Source: Raineyella sp034933565
Lineage (GTDB): Bacteria > Actinomycetota > Actinomycetes > Propionibacteriales > Propionibacteriaceae
Length of the DNA stretch: 64,000 nucleotides
Assembly: GCF_034933565.1 (NCBI RefSeq)
Contig: NZ_JAYFNG010000023.1
Location: 22,715-86,714, forward strand
Direction of reading: 5' to 3'
The position numbers were made by a program, and so were the translations under genes. Below, piece after piece: positions 54,732 through 63,857 of this stretch. Positions within the stretch are counted from its first letter, which is position 1. Each line of letters opens with the position of its first letter. The notes beneath the pieces are model-generated. The model was not told where the DNA came from. It was given only the letters and a program-made list of their open reading frames with translations, and ran no database searches.

Positions 54732-55760
54732 ATGTCATTGCGCGTAGCTGTAGCCGGGTGCACCGGGTACGCCGGCGGGGAGGTCCTCCGGCTCCTGCTC
54801 GGCCATCCCGATGTTGAGATCGGGACCCTCACGGCCGGTTCGTCGGCCGGTTCGACGCTGGGTGAGCACCAGCGTCACCTCACCCCGCTCGCCGACCGAC
54901 GGATAGAGGCGACGACCGTCGAGGCCCTGCGTGGACATGACGTCGTCTTCCTCGCCCTGCCGCACGGCACCTCCGGGGCGGTGGCCGCCGAGCTCGACCC
55001 GGGCACGGTCGTGGTCGACTGCGGCGCCGACTTCCGCCTCGAGGATCCGCTGGCCTGGGAGAAGTTCTACGGCACACCGCACGCCGGCAGCTGGCCGTAC
55101 GGCCTGCCCGAACTACCCGGTCAGCGCGAGGTGCTGGCGACGACCAGGCGGATCGCGGTCCCCGGCTGCTACCCGACCGGCGCGACCCTGGCTCTGCTGC
55201 CGGCGCTGACCGCCGGCCTGATCGACGGTCACGACGTCGTCGTGGTGTCGGCGTCGGGCACCTCGGGGGCGGGCAGGTCGGCCAAGCCGCACCTGCTCGG
55301 GTCGGAGGTGATGGGCTCCACCAGCGCGTACGGCGTCGGTGGCGTCCACCGCCACACCCCGGAGATCCTGCAGAACATGGCCCGCCTCGGCGCGATCCAC
55401 CCCAGCCTGTCGTTCACCCCGCTGCTGGCCCCGATGCCCCGCGGCATCCTCTCCACCGTCACCGCGCCGATCCAGGGGGTGAGCGCCGACGAGGCGTACG
55501 ACGCGTACGCCGCCGCCTACGCCGACGAGCCCTTCGTCCACCTGCTGGCGAAGAACGTCTGGCCCGCCACCGCCGCGATCGTCGGGTCCAACGTCGTCCA
55601 CGTCAACGTCACCGTCGACGAGAACGCCGGCCGGCTGGTCGCCGTCACGGCGATCGACAACCTCACCAAGGGCACCGCCGGTGGTGCCATCCAGTCCATG
55701 AACCTCGCCTGTGGCCTCCCCGAGACCACCGGCCTTCCGCTGATCGGAGTCGCGCCGTGA
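54732..55760 (+). CDS. argC: N-acetyl-gamma-glutamyl-phosphate reductase
   Basis: Third step of arginine synthesis, 342 residues. VAVAGCTGYAGGEVLRLLLG binds NADP, the catalytic Cys is in IAVPGCYPTGATLALL (about residue 145), and KNVWPATAAIVGSN is near the end. ATG 54732 gives the family N-terminus (SLRVAVAG); upstream in-frame ATGs at 54696 and 54726 lie in the operator. The gene heads argCJBDFR-argH, with overlaps between most genes. Confidence 0.96.
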   Translation: MSLRVAVAGCTGYAGGEVLRLLLGHPDVEIGTLTAGSSAGSTLGEHQRHLTPLADRRIEATTVEALRGHDVVFLALPHGTSGAVAAELDPGTVVVDCGADFRLEDPLAWEKFYGTPHAGSWPYGLPELPGQREVLATTRRIAVPGCYPTGATLALLPALTAGLIDGHDVVVVSASGTSGAGRSAKPHLLGSEVMGSTSAYGVGGVHRHTPEILQNMARLGAIHPSLSFTPLLAPMPRGILSTVTAPIQGVSADEAYDAYAAAYADEPFVHLLAKNVWPATAAIVGSNVVHVNVTVDENAGRLVAVTAIDNLTKGTAGGAIQSMNLACGLPETTGLPLIGVAP

Positions 55761-56908
55761 GTGTCACCGCCGCCAAGGGCTTCACCGCCACCGGCATCGC
55801 CGCAGGGATCAAGGCCTCCGGGAGCCAGGATCTCGCGCTGGTCCGCAACATCGGGCCACACTTCGACGCGGCCGGCGTCTTCACCTCGAACCGGATCTGC
55901 GCCGCCCCGGTCACCTGGTCGCGCCAGGCGATCGCCGACGGACGGATCGACGCCGTCGTCCTCAACTCCGGCGGTGCCAATGCCTGCACCGGCGCCGACG
56001 GCTTCGCCGACACCCACCGCACCGCGGAGAAGGTCGGCGAGGAGCTCGGTGTCTCGGCCGGTGATGTCGTCGTCTGCTCGACCGGTCTGATCGGCGTCCG
56101 GTTGCCGATGGAGGCGTTGCTGGCCGGGGTGGCCACCGCCGCCACGGAGCTGTCCGCCGACGGTGGCCGGGCTGCCGCCGAGGCGATCATGACCACCGAC
56201 ACCCGCCCCAAGGAGGCCGCCCGTACGGTCGACGGCTGGACCATCGGCGGGATGGCCAAGGGCGCCGGCATGCTCGCCCCCGGCCTGGCCACGATGCTCG
56301 TGGTGATCACCACCGACGCCGTGGTCCCGGCCGACCGGCTGCAGCCGGCGCTGCGCGAGGCGACCCGGCTGACCTTCGACCGGCTCGACTCCGACGGCTG
56401 CATGTCGACCAACGACACCGTCGTGGCGCTGGCCTCCGGCGCCACCGGCATCACCCCCGATCCCGACGCGTTCCAGCAGGCCCTCACCGAGGTGTGTCAC
56501 GACCTGGGCCAGCAGCTCATCGGGGACGCCGAGGGCGCCAGCCACGACATCGCCGTCCGCGTCGTCAACGCCGCCTCCGAGCAGGACGCGCTGCTGGTGG
56601 CCCGCTCGATCACCGGCTCCAACCTGTTCAAGTGCGCGATCTTCGGCAACGACCCCAACTGGGGCCGGGTGCTCTCCGCGCTGGGCACCACCGGCGCCGC
56701 GTACGAGCCGGACGGGGTCGACGTGTCCTTCAACGGCGTGATGGTCTGCCGCGGCGGCGCGATCGGCGAGCCGCGCGAACTGGTGGACCTGCATCCCCGG
56801 GCGGTGGATGTCCTGGTGGACCTGCACGCCGGTGCGGTCGGCGCCACGGTGTGGACCAACGACCTGACGTACGACTACGTCAAGGAGAACGCGGAGTACT
56901 CCTCATGA
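55757..56908 (+). CDS. argJ: bifunctional ornithine acetyltransferase/NAGS
   Basis: A 383-residue autoproteolytic enzyme that moves the acetyl group from acetylornithine to glutamate, recycling it. KGFTATGIAAGIK starts the protein; MAKGAGMLAPGLATMLVVIT contains the self-cleavage site before Thr179 (AT-ML); the C-terminal NAEYSS is typical. GTG 55757 overlaps the argC stop. Whether it also makes acetylglutamate from acetyl-CoA cannot be told. Confidence 0.96.
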   Translation: MSVTAAKGFTATGIAAGIKASGSQDLALVRNIGPHFDAAGVFTSNRICAAPVTWSRQAIADGRIDAVVLNSGGANACTGADGFADTHRTAEKVGEELGVSAGDVVVCSTGLIGVRLPMEALLAGVATAATELSADGGRAAAEAIMTTDTRPKEAARTVDGWTIGGMAKGAGMLAPGLATMLVVITTDAVVPADRLQPALREATRLTFDRLDSDGCMSTNDTVVALASGATGITPDPDAFQQALTEVCHDLGQQLIGDAEGASHDIAVRVVNAASEQDALLVARSITGSNLFKCAIFGNDPNWGRVLSALGTTGAAYEPDGVDVSFNGVMVCRGGAIGEPRELVDLHPRAVDVLVDLHAGAVGATVWTNDLTYDYVKENAEYSS

Positions 56909-57810
56909 GTGAAGCGGTCGACGCGCTGACCCTGACGGAGAAGGCCTCCATCCTGATCGAGGCGCTGCCGTGGATCGACCGCTACACCGGGCGGACCATC
57001 GTGATCAAGTACGGCGGCAACGCGATGATCAACGAGGACCTGCAGCGGGCCTTCGCCGAGGACATCGTCTTCCTGCGCCGCTGTGGCGTACGGCCGGTGG
57101 TCGTGCACGGCGGCGGGCCGCAGATCTCGGCGATGCTCAAGCGCCTCGACATCCCCTCGGAGTTCCGCGGCGGATTCCGGGTCACCACGCCGGAGACGAT
57201 GGAGGTCGTCCGGATGGTGCTGATGGGCCAGGTCGGCCGGGAACTGATCGGGCTGGTCAACGAGCACGGGCCGCTGGCGGTCGGCTCCTCGGGTGAGGAC
57301 GCCGGGCTCTTCCGGGCCGAGCGCCGCACGGTGAGCGTCGACGGGGAGGCGGTCGACCTCGGCCTGGTCGGTGACGTCGTGCACGTCCGCCCCCGGGCGA
57401 TCCAGGACCTGATCGACGCCGGGCGCATCCCGGTCGTCGCCACCGTCGCCCCTGACGACAACGGTCAGGTGCTCAACGTCAACGCCGACACCGCCGCCTC
57501 GGCGCTGGCCGTGGCGCTGAAGGCCGACAAGCTCGTCGTCCTCACCGACGTCGAGGGGCTCTACCGCGACTGGCCGGCCAGCGAGGAGATCATCACCGAG
57601 ATCACCGCCTCCGAGCTGGCGGCCCTGCTGCCCGACCTGGCGTCGGGGATGGTGCCCAAGATGGAGGCCTGCCTGCGGGCGGTCCGCGGTGGACTGAACC
57701 GGGCGACGGTGATCGACGGGCGGGTGCCGCACGCCCTACTGCTGGAGATCTTCACGAACGCCGGGATGGGAACGATGGTCGTCGCCGACAAGGAGAACAT
57801 CGATGACTGA
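56905..57810 (+). CDS. argB: acetylglutamate kinase
   Basis: A 301-residue kinase phosphorylating N-acetylglutamate, the feedback-controlled step in cyclic pathways. VIKYGGNAMINEDL and VVVHGGGPQISAML bind ATP and substrate; NVNADTAASALAVALKADKLV and GMVPKMEAC are also typical. An N-terminal helix (ALTLTEKASILIEALPWI) is the kind found in arginine-inhibited hexameric enzymes. ATG 56905 overlaps the argJ stop. Confidence 0.96.
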   Translation: MSEAVDALTLTEKASILIEALPWIDRYTGRTIVIKYGGNAMINEDLQRAFAEDIVFLRRCGVRPVVVHGGGPQISAMLKRLDIPSEFRGGFRVTTPETMEVVRMVLMGQVGRELIGLVNEHGPLAVGSSGEDAGLFRAERRTVSVDGEAVDLGLVGDVVHVRPRAIQDLIDAGRIPVVATVAPDDNGQVLNVNADTAASALAVALKADKLVVLTDVEGLYRDWPASEEIITEITASELAALLPDLASGMVPKMEACLRAVRGGLNRATVIDGRVPHALLLEIFTNAGMGTMVVADKENIDD

Positions 57811-59002
57811 ACAGGGGAGCATCGGTCAGGCCGAATGGCTGGACCGCTACGACGCCGCCTACATGCAGAACTTCGGCTCGCCCAAGCGGGTCCTGGTCCG
57901 CGGCGAGGGCTGCCGGGTGTGGGACGTCGAGGGACGCGAGTACCTCGACCTGCTGGCCGGCATCGCGGTCAACTCACTGGGTCATGCCCACCCCGACATC
58001 GTCGCCGCGATCAGCGACCAGATCGCCACCGTCGCGCACATCTCCAACCTCTTCACCAGCCCCTGGCAGGTGGAGCTCTCCGAGCGGCTGGACGCGCTGG
58101 CCACCGCCAACGCCCCGGGCATCCCGGCCCGGGTGTTCCTCTGCAACTCCGGCTCGGAGGCCAACGACACCGGCTTCAAGCTCACCCGGCGCACCGGCCG
58201 GACCAGGATCGTCGCGATGGAGGGCTCCTTCCACGGCCGGACCCTCGGGGCGGTCAGCCTGACCTCCAAGGCCGCCTACCGTGAGCCGTTCGAGCCGCTG
58301 CCCGGTGGCGTCGTCTTCGTGCCGTACGGCGACGAGGCCGCGCTGGCCGAGGCGGTCGACGACGAGACCGCCGCCGTCGTGCTGGAGACGATCCAGGGAG
58401 AGAGCGGCATCATCGTCGCGCCCGACGATTTCCTCCGCGCCGCCCGCCGGATCACCGACGAACACGGCGCCCTGCTGTGGATCGACGAGGTGCAGACCGG
58501 CATCGCGCGCACCGGTCAGTGGCTGTCGTACCTGCCCTCCGGCGTCACCCCCGACGTGGTGACGCTGGCCAAGGGGCTGGGTGCCGGTATCCCGATCGGG
58601 GCCTGCATCGCTGTCGGCCCGGCTGCGGATCTGCTCGGTCCCGGGTCGCACGGGTCGACCTTCGGCGGCAACCCGCTGGCTTCCCGGGCCGGCCTGACCG
58701 TGCTGGACGTGATCGAGCGTGACGGGCTGCTGGAGCACGTCCGGGCGGTGGGGGAGCACCTCGCCGCGGCCGTCCTGGCCCTGGGTCACCCCGACATCGT
58801 CGAGGTGACCGGCGCCGGCCTGCTGCGCGGCATCGTGCTGGCCCGCGACATCGCGCCGGCGGTGGCCGACCGCGCCCTCGAGGCGGGGTTCCTGATCAAC
58901 GCGCCGCGTCCCAACCGGCTGCGCATCGCCCCGCCGCTGATCATCACCGCCGCGGAGGTCGACTCGTTCGTCGCCGCACTCCCGACCCTGCTGGAAGGCT
59001 GA
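57803..59002 (+). CDS. argD: acetylornithine aminotransferase
   Basis: A 399-residue PLP class III aminotransferase. YLDLLAGIAVNSLGHAHP, FLCNSGSEANDTGFKL, EGSFHGRT, IDEVQTGIARTG and the PLP-Lys in VTLAKGLGAGIPIGA (about residue 256) are present. Its start overlaps argB by 8 nt and its stop is one base before argF. Confidence 0.96.
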   Translation: MTEQGSIGQAEWLDRYDAAYMQNFGSPKRVLVRGEGCRVWDVEGREYLDLLAGIAVNSLGHAHPDIVAAISDQIATVAHISNLFTSPWQVELSERLDALATANAPGIPARVFLCNSGSEANDTGFKLTRRTGRTRIVAMEGSFHGRTLGAVSLTSKAAYREPFEPLPGGVVFVPYGDEAALAEAVDDETAAVVLETIQGESGIIVAPDDFLRAARRITDEHGALLWIDEVQTGIARTGQWLSYLPSGVTPDVVTLAKGLGAGIPIGACIAVGPAADLLGPGSHGSTFGGNPLASRAGLTVLDVIERDGLLEHVRAVGEHLAAAVLALGHPDIVEVTGAGLLRGIVLARDIAPAVADRALEAGFLINAPRPNRLRIAPPLIITAAEVDSFVAALPTLLEG

Positions 59003-59003
59003 C

Positions 59004-59927
59004 ATGACCCTGCATCACTTCCTCGCCGATGACGACCTCACCGCGGCCGAGCAGTCCGCGGTCCTCGATCTGGCCGCCTCCCTCAAGGCGGACCCGACCT
59101 CCCGCCGGCCGCTCGAGGGCCGTACGATCGCGGTGATCTTCGACAAGTCCTCGACCCGCACCCGGGTCTCCTTCGAGGTCGGCATCACCGAGCTCGGCGG
59201 CCATCCGATGATCATCGACGCCGCCGGCTCCCAGATGGGCCGCGGTGAGTCGATCGCCGACACCGCCCGGGTGCTGGGCCGCCACGTGGCCGCGATCGTC
59301 TGGCGGACCGCCGGGCAGGAGCGGATCGAGGAGATGGCGGCGTACGCCGGGGTCCCGGTCGTCAACGCGCTGACCGATGAGTACCACCCCTGCCAGATCC
59401 TCGCCGACCTGCAGACGATCCGGGAGCACAAGGGCGACACCCGCGGGCTGACCTTCAGCTACTTCGGGGACGCCGCGAACAACATGGGCAACTCGTACGC
59501 CCTGGGCATGGCACTGGCCGGGATGCACGTACGGCTCGCCGGCCCGGCGGACTTCCTGCCCGACCCGCAGATCGTCGCCCGCGCCGAGCGGATCGCCGCC
59601 ACCACCGGCGGCAGCATCACCGTCACCACCGACGCGCACGCAGCCGCGGCGGGCGCCGACGTGATGGTCACCGACACCTGGGTGTCGATGGGGATGTCCG
59701 GCGAGGGCCGGGAGACGGTGTTCCGCCCGTACCAGATCAACCGCGAGCTGATGGGGCTGGCCGACCCGGCCGCCATCGTGATGCACTGTCTGCCCGCCTA
59801 CCGCGGCAAGGAGATCACCGCCGAGGTGCTCGACGGGCCGCAGTCGGTGATCTGGGACGAGGCGGAGAACCGGCGGCACGCCCAGAAGGCGGTCCTCAGC
59901 GTGCTGGTCGCGGCGGCCGACCACTGA
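59004..59927 (+). CDS. argF: ornithine carbamoyltransferase
   Basis: A 307-residue transcarbamylase. The carbamoyl-phosphate site is DKSSTRTRVSFEVG (about residues 50-63), ornithine contacts include DEYHPCQILADL, and HCLPAYRGKEI holds the catalytic Cys. It turns ornithine into citrulline. ATG 59004 follows directly on argD. Confidence 0.97.
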   Translation: MTLHHFLADDDLTAAEQSAVLDLAASLKADPTSRRPLEGRTIAVIFDKSSTRTRVSFEVGITELGGHPMIIDAAGSQMGRGESIADTARVLGRHVAAIVWRTAGQERIEEMAAYAGVPVVNALTDEYHPCQILADLQTIREHKGDTRGLTFSYFGDAANNMGNSYALGMALAGMHVRLAGPADFLPDPQIVARAERIAATTGGSITVTTDAHAAAAGADVMVTDTWVSMGMSGEGRETVFRPYQINRELMGLADPAAIVMHCLPAYRGKEITAEVLDGPQSVIWDEAENRRHAQKAVLSVLVAAADH

Positions 59928-60012
59928 CGCCCGTCACGACGTCACCCCGGCCCACGCCGTTCCCGCTCACCCCATCCCCACCGACGTCATCCCGATGGTC
60001 GAGGTCGCAGTC

Positions 60013-60528
60013 ATGGACACACCGCTGAAGGAGCCCGCCCGCGGGCCGTTGACGAAGACGGCCCGCCATTCCCGGATCCGGCAGATCCTCACCGCCGGAC
60101 CGGTCGCCTCGCAGACCCAGCTGGCCGACCTGCTGGCCGCCGACGGGCTGGTGGTCACCCAGTCGACCCTGTCCCGGGACCTGGTCGAGCTGGGCGCGGT
60201 CCGGGTCCGGGAGGGTGACCAGACCGTCTACCGGGTGCCCAACGAGGGGCCGGTGCCGGGGCTGCGGCCCCGACCGGCGGAGGTCGACGACCATCTGGCC
60301 CGGATGTGCCAGGACGTGTTGGTCTCGGCCGCGGCGTCGGCCAACCTCGTGGTGCTGCGCACGCCGCCCGGGGCGGCGCAGTACCTTGCCTCCGTACTGG
60401 ACCGCGCGGCCTGGCCGGAGATCCTCGGCACCATCGCCGGCGACGACACCGTCGCCGTCATCACCCGTGACCCCGACGGCGGCGAGGACGTCGCCGCCCG
60501 ACTGCTCTCCCTGGGAGGAAACCCATGA
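60013..60528 (+). CDS. argR: arginine repressor ArgR
   Basis: A 171-residue ArgR. The winged-helix DNA-binding domain has SQTQLADLLAADGLVVTQST and TLSRDLVELGAVRV; the C-terminal hexamerisation and arginine-binding domain has DDTVAVITRD near the end. It should repress the operon when arginine is plentiful by binding the two boxes before argC. ATG 60013 with GAGG 8 nt upstream is preferred; ATG 59995 is in frame. Overlaps argH by 4 nt. Confidence 0.95.
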   Translation: MDTPLKEPARGPLTKTARHSRIRQILTAGPVASQTQLADLLAADGLVVTQSTLSRDLVELGAVRVREGDQTVYRVPNEGPVPGLRPRPAEVDDHLARMCQDVLVSAAASANLVVLRTPPGAAQYLASVLDRAAWPEILGTIAGDDTVAVITRDPDGGEDVAARLLSLGGNP

Positions 60529-61988
60529 CCCAGCCCACCGATCCGGCGACTGCCGCAACGTCAGCCTCCGGCCCCGTCCACGCCGGCGAGGGCATGCTGT
60601 GGGGCGGCCGGTTCAGCGGCGGCCCGGCCGAGGCGATGTTCGCGCTGAGCAAGTCCACCCAGTTCGACTGGCGGCTCGCCCACTACGACATCGCCGGCTC
60701 GAAGGCCCATGCCAATGCCCTGCACCGGGCGGGCCTGCTGACCGACGCCGAGCACACCGGGATGCTCGCCGGCCTCGACGAACTCGACCGCCGGGTGACC
60801 ACCGGCGAGTTCGGCCCCGCGCCGAGCGACGAGGACGTGCACGGCGCCCTGGAACGCGGCCTGATGGACCTCCTCGGCCCGGAGCTCGGCGGCCGGCTGC
60901 GTGCCGGCCGGTCCCGCAACGACCAGATCGCCACCCTGATCCGGGCCTACCTGCGCGACGAGATCCGAGTCGTCGCCGAGGAACTGCTCGGCGTCATCGA
61001 GGCGCTGCGGTCGCAGGCCACCCGCCACCTCGGGGTCGCCATGCCGGGGCGTACGCACATGCAGCACGCCCAGCCGATCCTGCTGTCGCACGAGCTGCTG
61101 GCGCACGCCTGGCCGCTGGTCCGCGACATCGACCGGCTGCGGGACCTGGACAAGCGGCTCGCGGTGAGCCCGTACGGCTCCTCGGCGCTGGCCGGCACCT
61201 CGCTGGGGCTGGACCCGCAGGCCGTCGCGGCGGACCTGGGCTTCGCCTCCTCGGTGGCGAACTCGATCGACGGCACCGCGGCCCGCGACCAGGTGGCCGA
61301 GTGCGCCTACGTGCTGGCCCAGGTCGGGGTCGACCTGTCCCGGCTGAGCGAGGACGTCATCACCTGGTGCACGGTCGAGTTCGGCTTCGCCACCCTGGAC
61401 GACGCCTGGTCGACCGGCTCGAGCATCATGCCGCAGAAGAAGAACCCGGATGTCGCCGAACTGGCGCGGGGCAAGGCCGGCCGGCTGATCGGCAACCTCG
61501 CCGGACTGCTCGCGACACTCAAGGGCCTGCCGCTGGCGTACGACCGCGACCTGCAGGAGGACAAGGAGCCGATCTTCGACTCCCTGGACCAGCTGCGGGT
61601 GCTGGTGCCGGCGATGGCCGGCATGGTCGCCACGCTCACCTTCCACCCGGAACGTACGGAGGAGCTCGCCCCCCGCGGGTTCTCCCTGGCGACCGACGTG
61701 GCCGACTGGCTGGTCCGCCAGCGGGTGCCGTTCGCCCAGGCCCATGAGATCGCCGGGGCGGCCGTACGGTACTGCGAGAAGGCCGGCATCGACCTGCCCG
61801 ACCTGACCCCCGAGGACCTGCCGCAGATCGCCCCCGAACTCGGCGAGGGGGTGCTGCAGGTGCTCTCGGTGGAGGGAGCGATCGGCTCCCGCTCGGCCCG
61901 TGGCGGCACGGCGGAGTCGGCGGTGCGGAGCCAGCTCGACGAACTGGCCGGCGAGATGGCCTCCGCCCGGGATTTCCTGGCTCGATAG
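60525..61988 (+). CDS. argH: argininosuccinate lyase
   Basis: A 487-residue fumarase/aspartase-superfamily lyase releasing arginine and fumarate. LWGGRFSGGPAEAM starts the core; GRSRNDQIAT, HMQHAQPI and the signature GSSIMPQKKNPDVAE follow. ATG 60525 overlaps argR. argG, which makes its substrate and is usually next to argH, is not in the window. Confidence 0.97.
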   Translation: MTQPTDPATAATSASGPVHAGEGMLWGGRFSGGPAEAMFALSKSTQFDWRLAHYDIAGSKAHANALHRAGLLTDAEHTGMLAGLDELDRRVTTGEFGPAPSDEDVHGALERGLMDLLGPELGGRLRAGRSRNDQIATLIRAYLRDEIRVVAEELLGVIEALRSQATRHLGVAMPGRTHMQHAQPILLSHELLAHAWPLVRDIDRLRDLDKRLAVSPYGSSALAGTSLGLDPQAVAADLGFASSVANSIDGTAARDQVAECAYVLAQVGVDLSRLSEDVITWCTVEFGFATLDDAWSTGSSIMPQKKNPDVAELARGKAGRLIGNLAGLLATLKGLPLAYDRDLQEDKEPIFDSLDQLRVLVPAMAGMVATLTFHPERTEELAPRGFSLATDVADWLVRQRVPFAQAHEIAGAAVRYCEKAGIDLPDLTPEDLPQIAPELGEGVLQVLSVEGAIGSRSARGGTAESAVRSQLDELAGEMASARDFLAR

Positions 61989-61991
61989 GGT
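61986..61991 (+). promoter_or_regulatory. -10 of leaderless tyrS promoter
   Basis: TAGGGT overlaps the argH stop and lies 7 nt before GTG 61999. Confidence 0.5.
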
Positions 61992-61998
61992 GGCCCCT

Positions 61999-63267
61999 GT
62001 GAGCAACGTTCTGGATCAGCTGAAGTGGCGGGGCCTGGTGGCCCAGACGACCCAGGAGGAGGCCCTGCGGGACCACCTCGAGGCCGGGCCCGTCAACTTC
62101 TATGTGGGCTTCGATCCGAGCGCCGCCTCGATCCACATCGGCAACCTCGTACAGATCATCCTGGCCAAGCGGCTCCAGGAGGCCGGGCACAATCCGTTCC
62201 TGCTGGTCGGGGGGGCCACCGGGATGATCGGTGACCCCCGGCAGGTGGGGGAGCGCGTGATGAACCCTGAGGAGACCGTACGGGAGTGGACGGAGAAGAT
62301 CCGCTCCCAGGTCAGCCGGTTCCTGGACTTCGAGGGGCCGCACGCCGCCCGGGTGGTGAACAACTACGACTGGACCTCGACGATGAACATCATCGAGTTC
62401 CTGCGCGACATCGGCAAGCACTTCCCGGTGAACCGGATGCTGGCCCGCGAGGTGGTGCGCTCCCGGCTGGAGTCCGGGATCTCCTACACGGAGTTCTCCT
62501 ACGTCCTGCTGCAGTCGATGGACTACCGACACCTGCACCGGGAGTACGGGATCACCCTGCAGACCGGTGGCAATGACCAGTGGGGCAACCTCACCGCCGG
62601 GGTGGAGCTGATCCGGCGCTCGGACGGCGACCATGTGCACGCCATGTCGACCCCGCTGATCACCAAGGCGGACGGCTCGAAGTTCGGCAAGTCCGAGGGC
62701 GGGGCGATCTGGCTCGATCCGGAGATGCTCAGCCCGTACTCGTTCCACCAGTTCTTCCTGAACGCGGAGGACGAGAAGGTGATCGACTACGTGAAGGTCT
62801 TCACCGCGCGCAGTCCCGAGGAGATCGCCGAGCTCGAGGACAGCCTGCACCGGGAGCCGTGGAAGCGGGCCGCCCAGCACGCGCTGGCCGACGACGTCAC
62901 CACCCTGGTCCACGGCGAGACCGAGACCCGACGGGCGATCGCTGCGGCCGAAGCGGTGTTCGGGCGCTCCGACCTCGCCGACCTGGACGCCCGTACCCTC
63001 CAGGACGTGCTGAGTGACATCTCGCTCCGGCCGATGCCCACCGGGGAGGACCTTCCCACGGTGGTCGACGTCCTGGAGACCGCCGGGGTGGTGGCCTCCA
63101 GGTCGGCCGCCCGACGGGCGATCCAGGAGGGCGGGGCCTACATCAACAACACCAAGGTCACCGACGCCGAGGCGCGCCTCACCCCGGCGGACCTGCTCCA
63201 CGGGACCTACGTCGTCGCCCGCCGTGGCAAGAAGACCATCGGCGGGGTGGCCGTCCAGCGCGGCTGA
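61999..63267 (+). CDS. tyrS: tyrosyl-tRNA synthetase
   Basis: A 422-residue class I synthetase: YVGFDPSAASIHIGNLVQI with the HIGH-type motif, QTGGNDQWGNL for tyrosine binding, KFGKSEGGAIWL as KMSKS equivalent, and a C-terminal S4-like RNA-binding domain (SRSAARRAIQEGGAYINN). Start GTG 61999 is fixed by the TAGGGT box and family N-terminus. Ten nt after argH but apparently with its own promoter. Confidence 0.96.
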   Translation: MSNVLDQLKWRGLVAQTTQEEALRDHLEAGPVNFYVGFDPSAASIHIGNLVQIILAKRLQEAGHNPFLLVGGATGMIGDPRQVGERVMNPEETVREWTEKIRSQVSRFLDFEGPHAARVVNNYDWTSTMNIIEFLRDIGKHFPVNRMLAREVVRSRLESGISYTEFSYVLLQSMDYRHLHREYGITLQTGGNDQWGNLTAGVELIRRSDGDHVHAMSTPLITKADGSKFGKSEGGAIWLDPEMLSPYSFHQFFLNAEDEKVIDYVKVFTARSPEEIAELEDSLHREPWKRAAQHALADDVTTLVHGETETRRAIAAAEAVFGRSDLADLDARTLQDVLSDISLRPMPTGEDLPTVVDVLETAGVVASRSAARRAIQEGGAYINNTKVTDAEARLTPADLLHGTYVVARRGKKTIGGVAVQRG

Positions 63268-63300
63268 CCCACGATCCTCCGGGTCGGGATCCTCGGCTCC

Positions 63301-63331
63301 GTCGAACCGGCGGGCTCTGTCGAACCGGCGG
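63301..63331 (+). repeat. direct repeat GTCGAACCGGCGG
   Basis: Two copies, 63301-63313 and 63319-63331. The second forms the left arm of the tyrS terminator. Confidence 0.7.
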
Positions 63332-63363
63332 TGGGTGACGTGTGTCACCCACCGCCGGTTTGA
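63320..63363 (+). terminator. tyrS terminator
   Basis: AACCGGCGGTGGGTGAC (63323-63339) pairs perfectly with 63344-63360 around a 4-nt loop, and three more pairs (one G-T) extend the stem. It ends tyrS transcription before the rRNA promoters. Confidence 0.75.
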
Positions 63364-63544
63364 CGTTCTCGTTCCGTACGCGTATTGTTCATCAAGCCCT
63401 GTTGGGAACGGGCCCTCGCAAGAGGGGCCGGGACCGGGGCCTTCACCTTCCGCCCGATCCTCTGGACCGGGTGGGGTCTGCTCTTGTGGGCCCGTCGGCA
63501 TGCCGACACAGCCCAGGAGGTCGACCGGGGGAAGTCGGCCGGAT

Positions 63545-63573
63545 TTGACTCCGGCAGGCCTCCTCTCTATGGT
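63545..63573 (+). promoter_or_regulatory. rRNA operon promoter P1
   Basis: TTGACT (63545-63550), 17-nt spacer, TATGGT (63568-63573). The preceding GGAT is shared with the next two promoters. Confidence 0.7.
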
Positions 63574-63711
63574 GGGGGAGTTGCTTTTCGCAGAAACTGT
63601 TCGAAAGAGCATTCCTGGTAAGCGACTCAAGTATTTTCGGAATTGATTTCAGGCAGGCCTTTCGGGGGTTGCTGGGGCATTCGGAAATGCGAGTGAAGGA
63701 AACGTCCGGAT

Positions 63712-63740
63712 TTGACTCCGGATGAGGAACTCACTAAAGT
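63712..63740 (+). promoter_or_regulatory. rRNA operon promoter P2
   Basis: TTGACT (63712-63717), 17-nt spacer, TAAAGT (63735-63740). Its first spacer bases CCGG also match P1. Confidence 0.8.
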
Positions 63741-63828
63741 AAGTCGAGTCGGTGGGACGGGAAACCGGAACAGCGATCCTGACCATCAGAGATGGCGGTC
63801 AGGGCTCGAAGATCTAAAAAAGTCGGAT

Positions 63829-63857
63829 TTGACTTGGCGAAGATCATCGAGTAAAGT
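63829..63857 (+). promoter_or_regulatory. rRNA operon promoter P3
   Basis: TTGACT (63829-63834), 17-nt spacer, TAAAGT (63852-63857), preceded by an A-rich stretch (CTAAAAAAGTC) that could be an UP element. Confidence 0.8.
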
